DNA of 6,825 nt from NCBI GenBank assembly GCA_937975735.1, contig CALJUI010000368.1, positions 1 through 6,825 of the forward strand, written 5' to 3'. Both the position numbers and the translations under genes were made by a program. Below the pieces are notes generated by a model. It was not told the DNA's origin, searched no databases, and was given only the letters and a program-made list of their open reading frames with translations. This stretch comes from an uncultured Rubrivivax sp. (GTDB lineage: Bacteria > Pseudomonadota > Gammaproteobacteria > Burkholderiales > Burkholderiaceae_C). Shown one piece after another: positions 1 to 5,524 of the stretch. Position 1 is the stretch's first letter, and each line of letters begins with the position of its first letter.

Positions 1-655
1 CAGCCCGTGCGTCGGCGTGCGCGCGCAATCCGACCAGCCCGGTGATGTCCGGGTCGACGTGTCCGGAGTGCAGGTAGTGCTCGCTGTGGAACCAGGTGGC
101 GTGGCCCGGCCAGGGCCCTCCGACGGGGTCGGCGGCCTCGGTCCAGGCGGTGTCGGCCGGCAGGATCAGTGTCGCGATGCGCCCGACCTCGCCGTCGCGC
201 GCCGCGGCCACCGCGGCCGCGCCGTCGGCGCCGACGTCGGCGCCGCGCAGAGAGCGCCGCGTCCAGTGCGACACCGCACCGGCGACGCCGTCCAGGTCCG
301 AGTGCAGCGGCGACTCGAAGCGGGCGTGCTCGGTGGCGTGGTCGCCGACGATGTTGACGATGCCCGAGCGTGCCTTGCGCGCGTTGTGCAGGTTGGCCCA
401 GCCGTTGCCCAGGCCCGGGCCGAGGTGCAGCAGCGTCGTCGCCGGACGGCGCGCCATGCGCCAGTACCCGTCCGCGGCGCCGGTGGCCACACCCTCGAAC
501 AGGCCGAGCACGCAGCGCACGCCGTCGATGCGGTCGAGCGCGGCGACGAAGTGCATCTCCGAGGTGCCGGGGTTGGCGAAGCACAACTCGACGCCGCTCG
601 CGGCCAGCGTCCGGACGAGCGATTCGGCGCCGTTGGGTGGGTTGTCGGAGGCCAT
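1..655 (-). CDS. Thiamine-diphosphate-dependent enzyme, acetolactate synthase large subunit-like (C-terminus off the left edge)
   Basis: The reverse strand reads without a stop from ATG 655 to the window edge, giving 218 residues of a protein that is usually about 510-560 aa. What is visible is the N-terminal pyrimidine-binding (PYR) domain of ThDP enzymes. A NPGTSEMHFVAALD stretch lies at residues 28-41. LFEGVATGAADGY (52-64) carries the conserved glutamate E54 that activates the cofactor. HLGPGLGNGWANLHNARKA (77-95) is followed by NIVGDHA (101-107). The family acts on 2-oxoacids, either by decarboxylation (benzoylformate decarboxylase) or by carboligation (acetolactate synthase). This branch is commonly annotated as acetolactate synthase large subunit, but it lacks the look of canonical IlvB/IlvI. 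Keeping E54 argues against glyoxylate carboligase, which has Val there. The gene diverges from the aldehyde dehydrogenase gene. No strong Shine-Dalgarno precedes the ATG. The family is confident; the exact reaction is unknown because the C-terminal half is missing. Confidence 0.85.
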   Translation of the reverse strand, partial: MASDNPPNGAESLVRTLAASGVELCFANPGTSEMHFVAALDRIDGVRCVLGLFEGVATGAADGYWRMARRPATTLLHLGPGLGNGWANLHNARKARSGIVNIVGDHATEHARFESPLHSDLDGVAGAVSHWTRRSLRGADVGADGAAAVAAARDGEVGRIATLILPADTAWTEAADPVGGPWPGHATWFHSEHYLHSGHVDPDITGLVGLRAHADARA

Positions 656-739
656 CGTCGGCCGATCTTGCCACGCTGCAGGCACCGGCCGGCGGTGCGA
701 TCATTGGCGGTTGCCATTCATCGAACCCGAAGGACCGCC
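656..739. promoter_or_regulatory. Divergent intergenic region with a GC-rich dyad (682-698)
   Basis: These 84 bp separate two divergently transcribed genes and must hold both promoters unless one starts farther away. I see a perfect inverted repeat, GCACCG (682-687) and CGGTGC (693-698), around a 5-nt centre. A direct repeat of GGCGGT also occurs at 691-696 and 706-711, a period of 15 bp. Either could be an operator for a regulator encoded outside the window. In such GC-rich DNA, arms of this length can arise by chance. No convincing -35/-10 pair is visible on either strand. Confidence 0.35.
730..734 (+). promoter_or_regulatory. Ribosome-binding site of the aldehyde dehydrogenase gene
   Basis: AAGGA lies 5 nt before ATG 740. 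This supports that ATG over the much longer open frame that continues upstream to about position 17. The upstream part is the antisense of the divergent ThDP gene. Confidence 0.7.
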
Positions 740-2185
740 ATGAACGCCCCCGCCTACCCCGACACCCGCCTGCTGATCGCCAACGAGTGGTGCGACGCGC
801 GCAGCGGCAAGACGCTGGACGTCGTCAACCCTGCCACCGGCCAGACGATCGGCCGGGTCGCGCATGCCGGCATCGAGGACCTGGACCACGCGCTCGCCGC
901 CGCGCAGCGCGGCTTCGACGCCTGGCGCAACGTGCCGGCGAACGAGCGCGCGGCGACCATGCGCAAGGCCGCCGGCCTGGTGCGCGAGCGCGCCGCCGAC
1001 ATCGCGCGCCTGCTGACGATGGAGCAGGGCAAGCCCTTCGCCGAGGCGCGTATCGAGGTGCTGGCCGGCGCCGACATCATCGAGTGGTTCGCCGACGAGG
1101 GTCGGCGCGTCTACGGCCGCATCGTGCCGTCGCGCAACCTGGCCGCGCAGCAGCTGGTGATGAAGGAGCCGATCGGCCCGGTCGCGGCCTTCACGCCGTG
1201 GAACTTCCCGGTCAACCAGATCGTGCGCAAGCTCGGCGCCGCGCTGGCCAGCGGCTGCAGCTTCCTCGTCAAGGCGCCGGAGGAGACGCCGGCCTCGCCG
1301 GCGGCGCTGCTGCAGGCCTTCGTCGACGCCGGCGTGCCGGCCGGCACGGTCGGCCTGGTGTTCGGCAACCCGGCCGAGATCTCGGGCTACCTGATCCCGC
1401 ACCGGACCATCCGCAAGGTCACCTTCACCGGCTCGACGCCGGTGGGCAAGCAGCTCGCGGCGATGGCCGGCCAGCACATGAAGCGCGTGACGATGGAACT
1501 CGGCGGCCACGCGCCGGTGATCGTCTGCGAGGACGCCGACCTCGAGCGCGCGGTGAAGGCCGCCGGCGGCGCCAAGTTCCGCAACGCCGGCCAGGTCTGC
1601 ATCTCGCCGACGCGCTTCCTGGTCCACCACAGCATCCGCGACGAGTTCGCCAAGCGCCTCGTGCGGCACGCCGAAGGCCTGAAGCTCGGCGACGGCCTGG
1701 CCGAGGGCACGACGCTCGGCCCGCTGGCCAACCCGCGCCGACTGACCGCGATGGACAAGGTGATGGCCGACGCGCGCGCCAAGGGCGCGAAGGTCGCGAC
1801 CGGCGGCGAGCGGGTCGGCAGCAGCGGCAACTTCTTCGCGCCGACGGTGCTGACCGACGTGTCGCTGGACGCCGAGGTCTTCAACAACGAGCCCTTCGGC
1901 CCGGTCGCGGCGATCCGCGGCTTCGACACGCTCGACGAGGCGATCCAGGAGTCCAACCGCCTGCCCTACGGCCTGGCCGGCTACGCGTACACGCAGTCGA
2001 TCGCCAATGCGCACCGGCTGGCGCGCGAGGTCGAGGTCGGCATGCTGTGGATCAACCAGCCGGCCACGCCGTCGCCCGAGATGCCCTTCGGCGGCGTCAA
2101 GGACTCGGGCTACGGCTCCGAGGGCGGGCCCGAGGCGTTGGAGGCCTACCTGGTGACGAAGGCGGTGTCGATCCTGGCGCTGTAG
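740..2185 (+). CDS. NAD(P)-dependent aldehyde dehydrogenase, succinate-semialdehyde dehydrogenase-like
   Basis: A 481-aa cytosolic aldehyde dehydrogenase of normal length (family about 480-500 aa) that oxidises an aldehyde to its acid using NAD(P)+. Visible motifs are PWNFP (153-157, N155 of the oxyanion hole), FLVKAPEE (K178, cofactor), FTGSTPVGK (229-237), MELGG (252-256, general base E253), GQVCISPTR (284-292, nucleophile C287) and NNEPFGP (382-388, E384). R163 in the IVRKLGAA stretch and R281 in KFRNAGQVC fall where human SSADH, as I recall its structure, has the two arginines (R213, R334) holding the substrate carboxylate. This favours an omega-semialdehyde of a carboxylic acid over a neutral aldehyde. 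The gene is closest in look to proteins annotated as succinate-semialdehyde dehydrogenase, but GQVCISPTR differs from the GQTCVCANR of GabD, so no symbol is given. It is followed after 32 bp by hyi on the same strand, probably one transcript. The start is set by AAGGA 5 nt upstream. Confidence 0.88.
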   Translation: MNAPAYPDTRLLIANEWCDARSGKTLDVVNPATGQTIGRVAHAGIEDLDHALAAAQRGFDAWRNVPANERAATMRKAAGLVRERAADIARLLTMEQGKPFAEARIEVLAGADIIEWFADEGRRVYGRIVPSRNLAAQQLVMKEPIGPVAAFTPWNFPVNQIVRKLGAALASGCSFLVKAPEETPASPAALLQAFVDAGVPAGTVGLVFGNPAEISGYLIPHRTIRKVTFTGSTPVGKQLAAMAGQHMKRVTMELGGHAPVIVCEDADLERAVKAAGGAKFRNAGQVCISPTRFLVHHSIRDEFAKRLVRHAEGLKLGDGLAEGTTLGPLANPRRLTAMDKVMADARAKGAKVATGGERVGSSGNFFAPTVLTDVSLDAEVFNNEPFGPVAAIRGFDTLDEAIQESNRLPYGLAGYAYTQSIANAHRLAREVEVGMLWINQPATPSPEMPFGGVKDSGYGSEGGPEALEAYLVTKAVSILAL

Positions 2186-2217
2186 CCGGGACGCATCCGC
2201 AAGACGACGGCCCTGCG

Positions 2218-2997
2218 ATGCCCCGGTTCGCCGCCAACCTGACGACGCTGTTCAACGAGGTGCCCTTCCTCGACCGGTTCGAGCGTGCCGCGCGTGCCGG
2301 CTTCGACGCGGTGGAGTTCCTGTTCCCCTACCCGTTCAAGCCCGAGGAGATCAGAGACCGGCTCGACGCCCACCGGCTCGAGCCGGTGCTGCACAACCTG
2401 CAGCCCGGCGACTGGGAGGGCGGCGAACGCGGCTTGGCCTGCCATCCGGACCGTCGCGCCGAGTTCCGCGACAGCGTCGCGCTCGGCATCGACTACGCCA
2501 CCCGGCTCGGCGTGCCGCAGTTGAACTGCCTGGCCGGCACGACGCCCGCCGGCGCGGCGCGCGAACTGCTGCGCAGTACCTATGTCGAGAACCTGAAGTA
2601 CGCGGCGGCGGAGTTCAAGAAGGCGGGGTTGAGACTGCTGATCGAGCCGATCAACTCTTACGACATCCCGGGCTTCTACCTGAACACCACCGCGCAGGCG
2701 ATTTCGATCCTCGACGAAGTGGGCGCTGACAACGCGTTCATCCAGTACGACATCTACCATGCGCAGCGCATGGAGGGCGAGCTGGCGGCGACGATCGAGC
2801 GCCACCTGCCGCGCATCGCCCACATGCAGCTCGCCGACAACCCCGGCCGGCACGAGCCCGGCACCGGCGAGATCAACTTCACCTTCCTGTTCGCGCACCT
2901 CGACCGCATCGGCTACACGGGCCATATCGGCTGCGAGTACAGACCGGCGGCCGGCACCGAGGCCGGGCTCGGCTGGCGCGAGCGCCTGACGCGCTGA
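2218..2997 (+). CDS. hyi: Hydroxypyruvate isomerase
   Basis: A 259-aa protein of the family's usual length (E. coli Hyi is 258 aa). It is a TIM-barrel enzyme of the xylose isomerase-like / AP endonuclease 2 fold that interconverts hydroxypyruvate and tartronate semialdehyde (EC 5.3.1.22) in glyoxylate metabolism. The N-terminus MPRFAANLTTLFNEVPFLDR is typical of the family. The two catalytic glutamates expected at positions 143 and 240 are present: E143 in LLIEPINSYD and E240 in IGCEYRPA. Metal and substrate ligands lie in QYDIYHAQR (D178, H181) and HMQLADNPGRHEPGTGEINF (Q204, H212, E218). It lies 32 bp downstream of the aldehyde dehydrogenase gene with only a weak ribosome-binding site, so translation may depend on the upstream gene. 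No glyoxylate carboligase (gcl) or tartronate semialdehyde reductase gene is in the window. The related OtnI (2-oxotetronate isomerase) is an alternative. The gene converges on aroG. Confidence 0.9.
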   Translation: MPRFAANLTTLFNEVPFLDRFERAARAGFDAVEFLFPYPFKPEEIRDRLDAHRLEPVLHNLQPGDWEGGERGLACHPDRRAEFRDSVALGIDYATRLGVPQLNCLAGTTPAGAARELLRSTYVENLKYAAAEFKKAGLRLLIEPINSYDIPGFYLNTTAQAISILDEVGADNAFIQYDIYHAQRMEGELAATIERHLPRIAHMQLADNPGRHEPGTGEINFTFLFAHLDRIGYTGHIGCEYRPAAGTEAGLGWRERLTR

Positions 2998-3014
2998 GGG
3001 CCGCGTCGCTCAGC
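2993..3014. terminator. Inverted repeat spanning the convergent hyi and aroG stop codons; possible two-way terminator
   Basis: GCTGAG (2993-2998) and CTCAGC (3009-3014) form a perfect 6-bp stem around a 10-nt loop. Pairing can be extended past a one-base bulge through further C/G bases outside. The TGA of hyi (2995-2997) is in one arm and the TGA of aroG (3012-3010) is in the other. Only 12 bp separate the genes, so any terminator must overlap the coding ends. No T-run follows on either strand, so a classic rho-independent terminator is not shown. The symmetry may simply reflect two facing TGA codons with similar flanks. Confidence 0.3.
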
Positions 3015-4137
3015 CGCGCTTGCGCCGCGCCTTGACGGCGTCCGACAGGCCCTGCAGCACGGCCACCGAGTCGTCCCAGCCGAGGCAGGCGTCGGTGATG
3101 CTCTTGCCGTATTCGAGCGCGGCCGGGTCGTCCTTGCCGGGGCTGAACTTCTGCGCGCCGCCGTGCAGGTGGCTCTCGACCATCACGCCGAACAGGCAAC
3201 GGTTGCCGCCCGCGACCTGGGTCCCGACGTCGCGCATGACCTCGATCTGGCGCTGGTGCTGCTTGGCGCTGTTGGCGTGGCTGGCGTCGACCATCAGCCG
3301 GCAGTCGAGCTTGGCCGCCTCGATCTCGGCGCACGCCGCGGCGACGTGCTCGGCGTCGTAGTTCGGCGCCTTGCCGCCGCGCAGGATCACGTGGCAGTCC
3401 TTGTTGCCCTTGGTCTCGACGATCGCCACCTGGCCGTTCTTGTGCACCGACAGGAAGTGGTGCGGCCGCGCCGCGGCCTGGATCGCGTCGATCGCGATCC
3501 GGATGTTGCCGTCGGTGCCGTTCTTGAAGCCGATCGGCGCCGACAGCCCCGAGGCCAGCTCGCGGTGCACCTGGCTCTCGGTGGTGCGGGCGCCGATCGC
3601 GCCCCAGCTGACGAGGTCGGCGATGTACTGCGGGCTGATCGTGTCGAGGAACTCGCCGGCCGCCGGCACGCCCAGCCGGTTGATCTCCAGCAGCAGCTGG
3701 CGTGCGATGCGCAGGCCCTCGTGGATGCGGAAGCTGCCGTCGAGGTAGGGGTCGTTGATCAGCCCCTTCCAGCCGACCGTGGTGCGCGGCTTCTCGAAGT
3801 AGACGCGCATCACGACCTCGAGCGTGCCCTCGAATCGCTCGCGCTCGGCCTTCAGCCTGCGCGCGTACTCCAGCGCCGCCGCCGGGTCGTGGATCGAGCA
3901 CGGGCCGATGATGACCAGCAGCCGGTCGTCCTTGCCCTGCATGATCCGCCGCACCGCCTGGCGGGTGTCGCCGACCAGGGTCTCGACCGGCGTGCCGGCG
4001 ATCGGGAAGAAGCGGATCAGGTGCTCCGGCGGCGGCAGCGGGGTGACGTCGCGGATGCGCAGGTCGTCGGTCTGGCTCGTCTTCTCGCTCAGCGCGTAGC
4101 GGTTCTCGGCGGCCGGGGCGGTGGTCTTCGGGCTCAT
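3010..4137 (-). CDS. aroG: 3-deoxy-7-phosphoheptulonate (DAHP) synthase, class I, AroG type
   Basis: A 375-aa enzyme condensing phosphoenolpyruvate with erythrose 4-phosphate, the first step of the shikimate pathway. It aligns from memory along the whole of E. coli AroG with an offset of 19. Metal ligands are C80 (IIGPCSIHD), H287 (DASHANS), E321 (MVESHLHGG) and D349 (SITDACLGW). R118 and K124 lie in EKPRTTVGWKG. F228 and S230 in HHFLSV match the pocket residues F209/S211 of Phe-sensitive AroG; AroF, as I recall, differs here, while AroH shares FLS, so this is supportive only. The start at ATG 4137 is chosen because AGGA sits 7 nt upstream. An in-frame TTG at 4167 would begin at the foot of the leader terminator and has no ribosome-binding site. 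The gene is preceded by a Phe-rich leader peptide and terminator hairpin, so expression is likely attenuated by Phe supply. It lies downstream of tldD and ilvA on the same strand. Confidence 0.95.
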   Translation of the reverse strand: MSPKTTAPAAENRYALSEKTSQTDDLRIRDVTPLPPPEHLIRFFPIAGTPVETLVGDTRQAVRRIMQGKDDRLLVIIGPCSIHDPAAALEYARRLKAERERFEGTLEVVMRVYFEKPRTTVGWKGLINDPYLDGSFRIHEGLRIARQLLLEINRLGVPAAGEFLDTISPQYIADLVSWGAIGARTTESQVHRELASGLSAPIGFKNGTDGNIRIAIDAIQAAARPHHFLSVHKNGQVAIVETKGNKDCHVILRGGKAPNYDAEHVAAACAEIEAAKLDCRLMVDASHANSAKQHQRQIEVMRDVGTQVAGGNRCLFGVMVESHLHGGAQKFSPGKDDPAALEYGKSITDACLGWDDSVAVLQGLSDAVKARRKRG

Positions 4138-4144
4138 GGCGGTG

Positions 4145-4148
4145 TCCT
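4145..4148 (-). promoter_or_regulatory. aroG: Ribosome-binding site deciding the aroG start
   Basis: On the minus strand AGGA lies 7 nt before ATG 4137. This fixes the aroG start downstream of the leader terminator hairpin, leaving the hairpin outside the coding sequence. Confidence 0.7.
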
Positions 4149-4169
4149 GTGGAAGGCGTCCCGGCAACG

Positions 4170-4195
4170 AAAAACCGCCGGGGGCGCCGGCGGTT
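4170..4195 (-). terminator. Intrinsic terminator of the aroG leader (attenuator hairpin)
   Basis: Read on the minus strand, AACCGCCG (4195-4188), a 7-nt loop (4187-4181) and CGGCGGTT (4180-4173) form a perfect 8-bp stem. The strand ends in five T's (4174-4170), the last two stem T's being part of the run. It lies about 27 bp downstream of the leader peptide stop and 32 bp upstream of the aroG ATG, so termination here would prevent aroG transcription. On the opposite strand the hairpin has no T-run, which gives the direction. Confidence 0.75.
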
Positions 4196-4297
4196 CTGTG
4201 GGGGGTCTGCGTTCGATCCGATTACGCGTTTGCCTCTCCAGCCGCCGTGCGGTGCGAGAACCAAAAGGTCGTAAAGAAAACCGGATGCATGCGGCGG
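4185..4297 (-). promoter_or_regulatory. Phe-responsive transcription attenuator with alternative RNA pairings
   Basis: On the minus strand the 5' arm of the terminator, CCGCCGGCG (4193-4185), can instead pair with CGC-A-CGGCGG (4251-4242) inside the leader ORF. That gives 9 G-C pairs with one bulged A at 4248. This antiterminator competes with the 8-bp terminator. CGGCGG (4247-4242) can also pair with CCGCCG (4297-4292) just before the leader ATG, a possible protecting structure. A ribosome stalled at Phe codons 5, 6 or 9 would leave 4251-4242 free and favour antitermination. Stalling at Phe 11 might cover part of it. A ribosome at the stop codon (4224-4222) only just reaches this segment, so the detailed mechanism is uncertain. 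Pairings were found by eye; energies were not computed. Confidence 0.6.
4222..4290 (-). CDS. Phe-rich leader peptide of the aroG attenuator (22 aa)
   Basis: ATG 4290 to TAA 4222 encodes 22 residues beginning MHPVFFTTFWFS, then HRTA, and ending AGEANA. Four of residues 5-11 are Phe (codons TTC, TTT, TTT, TTC at 4278-4276, 4275-4273, 4266-4264 and 4260-4258) and residue 10 is Trp. TTT and such A/T-rich codons are rare in the surrounding GC-rich genes, where Phe is nearly always TTC. This points to selection for these codons here. The ORF begins 26 bp after the ilvA stop and ends 27 bp before an intrinsic terminator that precedes aroG. The arrangement and composition match leader peptides such as PheL that sense charged tRNA. 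Upstream of the ATG only a weak AGAG is seen, so translation initiation is either poor or leaderless. The peptide product itself probably has no function beyond being translated. Confidence 0.75.
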   Translation of the reverse strand: MHPVFFTTFWFSHRTAAGEANA

Positions 4298-4308
4298 ACT
4301 CTAGCATG
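4298..4308 (-). promoter_or_regulatory. Possible extended -10 promoter element before the leader peptide
   Basis: Read on the minus strand, TGC-TAGAGT has the TGn extension and a hexamer matching TATAAT at four of six positions (4303-4298). A -35 at the right distance (4326-4321, TTCTTA) is poor and falls within the end of ilvA. If used, transcription would start at or beside the leader ATG at 4290, giving a near-leaderless mRNA. The call is weak and a promoter inside ilvA or read-through from ilvA is equally possible. Confidence 0.25.
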
Positions 4309-4316
4309 CCGGCCGG

Positions 4317-5516
4317 TCAATAAGAAGACGCCTCGAATCCGGCCTCGCGCAGCGCTGCCAGCAGCGCCTCGATGTGGGCCCGGTTGCGCGTCTGCAGCAC
4401 GAGCTCGACCTCGACGTTCTGCGCCGACAGCAGCGAGAACGCGCGCTGGTGGTGCACCTCCTCGATGTTCGCGCCGGCCTGCGCGACGACCGCGGTCAGC
4501 CGGGCGAGCACCCCGGGCGTGTCGCGCGCGCCGACGCGGATGCGCGCCAGACGCCCGGCCCGCACCATGCCACGGCCGATGATCGCCGACAGCAGCAGCG
4601 GGTCGATGTTGCCGCCGCACAATACGAGGCCGACCTTGTGGCCGCGGTAGCGTGCCGGGTCCTTGATGATGGCCGCGAGGCCGGCCGCGCCCGCACCCTC
4701 GACGAGGGTCTTCTCGATCTCGAGCAGCATCACGATCGCCTGCTCGATGTCGCCCTCGTCGACGAGCACCAGGTCGTCGACCAGGCGGCGGATGATCTCG
4801 CGCGTGATCGCGCCGGGCTGGCCGACCGCGATGCCTTCGGCGATCGTGCTGCTGCCCTGCGGGTGGGCGGTGCCCTTGATCGCGTTGACCATCGCCGGGA
4901 AGCGCGCGGTCTGCACGCCGATGATGCGCAGGTCGGGCCTGACCGCGCGCGCCGCGGTGGCGATGCCCGAGATCAGCCCGCCGCCGCCGACCGCGATCAC
5001 GAGCGTGTCCAGGTCGGGCTGCGCGCGCAGCATCTCGAGCGCGATCGTGCCCTGGCCGGCGATCACGTCGGCGTCGTCGAATGGGTGCACGAAGCTCAGG
5101 CCCTCGGCCTCGGCGATCTGCATCGCGCGCTCGCGTGCGGCGTCGAAGGTCTCGCCGTGCAGCACGACCTCGGCGCCGAAGCCGCGTGTGCGCTCGACCT
5201 TGACGGTGGGGGTGAGGGTCGGCATCACGATCACCGCGCGCAGGCCGAGGCGCTGCGCATGGTGGGCGACGCCCTGCGCGTGGTTGCCGGCCGACGCCGC
5301 GATCACGCCCTTCAGCGGCGTCCCCGTCTCGACCAGCCGCGCGAGCTTGTTCAGCGCACCGCGCTCCTTGAACGAGGCGGTGAACTGCAGGTTCTCGAAC
5401 TTCAGGAAGACCTGCGCGCCCAGGATGTGGCTCAGGGTCTTCGATTCGACGCAGGGCGTGTCCAGCACCTGGCCGGCGAGCCGCTGGGCGGCCGCCTCGA
5501 TGGCGGCCAGCGTCAC
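4317..5516 (-). CDS. ilvA: Threonine ammonia-lyase (threonine deaminase), short form with one ACT domain
   Basis: A 399-aa PLP enzyme converting L-threonine to 2-oxobutanoate and ammonia, the entry step to isoleucine. Residues 1-310 are the fold-type II catalytic domain. The PLP-binding lysine K50 lies in TASFKERGA, the phosphate/substrate loop is ASAGNHAQG (74-82), the glycine loop is VGGGGLISG (176-184), and LCGGNID (299-305) contacts the PLP ring. Residues about 325-399 form a single ACT domain (RIRVGARDTPGVLARL onward). The domain plan is that of the single-ACT threonine ammonia-lyases (about 400 aa), shorter than the roughly 510-aa E. coli IlvA with its two ACT-like repeats. Allosteric control by valine/isoleucine versus another ligand cannot be told. 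The start is a GTG at 5516, 8 bp after the tldD stop, with no strong Shine-Dalgarno, suggesting coupling to tldD translation. No in-frame ATG near the N-terminus offers a better start. The stop at 4317 is 26 bp before the aroG leader ORF. Confidence 0.9.
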   Translation of the reverse strand: MTLAAIEAAAQRLAGQVLDTPCVESKTLSHILGAQVFLKFENLQFTASFKERGALNKLARLVETGTPLKGVIAASAGNHAQGVAHHAQRLGLRAVIVMPTLTPTVKVERTRGFGAEVVLHGETFDAARERAMQIAEAEGLSFVHPFDDADVIAGQGTIALEMLRAQPDLDTLVIAVGGGGLISGIATAARAVRPDLRIIGVQTARFPAMVNAIKGTAHPQGSSTIAEGIAVGQPGAITREIIRRLVDDLVLVDEGDIEQAIVMLLEIEKTLVEGAGAAGLAAIIKDPARYRGHKVGLVLCGGNIDPLLLSAIIGRGMVRAGRLARIRVGARDTPGVLARLTAVVAQAGANIEEVHHQRAFSLLSAQNVEVELVLQTRNRAHIEALLAALREAGFEASSY

Positions 5517-5524
5517 CGGCTCGC

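Noticed and set aside
166..717. A 183-codon minus-strand frame overlapping the ThDP gene.
   Set aside because: It is rich in Arg, Ala, Ser and Thr with no motifs. The other minus-strand frame from ATG 655 carries the conserved ThDP-enzyme sequence without interruption.
17..739. Extension of the dehydrogenase frame upstream to position 17.
   Set aside because: This part is the antisense of the clear ThDP-enzyme gene and has low-complexity composition. AAGGA and family homology place the start at 740.
370..2997. An 875-codon open frame on the plus strand covering the ThDP gene, the dehydrogenase and hyi.
   Set aside because: Its first about 615 codons are an off-frame reading of GC-rich genes, dominated by Arg, Gly, Pro and Ala with no recognisable domain. 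Only the last 259 codons, from ATG 2218, are real (hyi).
4138..4167. aroG starting at TTG 4167, ten codons earlier.
   Set aside because: It has no ribosome-binding site, uses a rare start codon and begins at the foot of the leader terminator. ATG 4137 has AGGA at ideal spacing.
2879..4264. Long minus-strand frame of 461 codons over aroG.
   Set aside because: It is an off-frame shadow of aroG with Arg/Gly/Pro/Ala composition. aroG itself has all its catalytic residues in another frame.
4315..4320. TTGACC on the minus strand as a -35 box for the leader.
   Set aside because: It overlaps the ilvA stop codon and is only 11 bp from the TAGAGT -10 candidate, too close. No good hexamer lies 16-18 bp downstream.
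4222..4620. A 132-codon minus-strand frame ending in the leader peptide.
   Set aside because: Everything upstream of ATG 4290 overlaps ilvA in the wrong frame. Only the last 22 codons have a sensible context.
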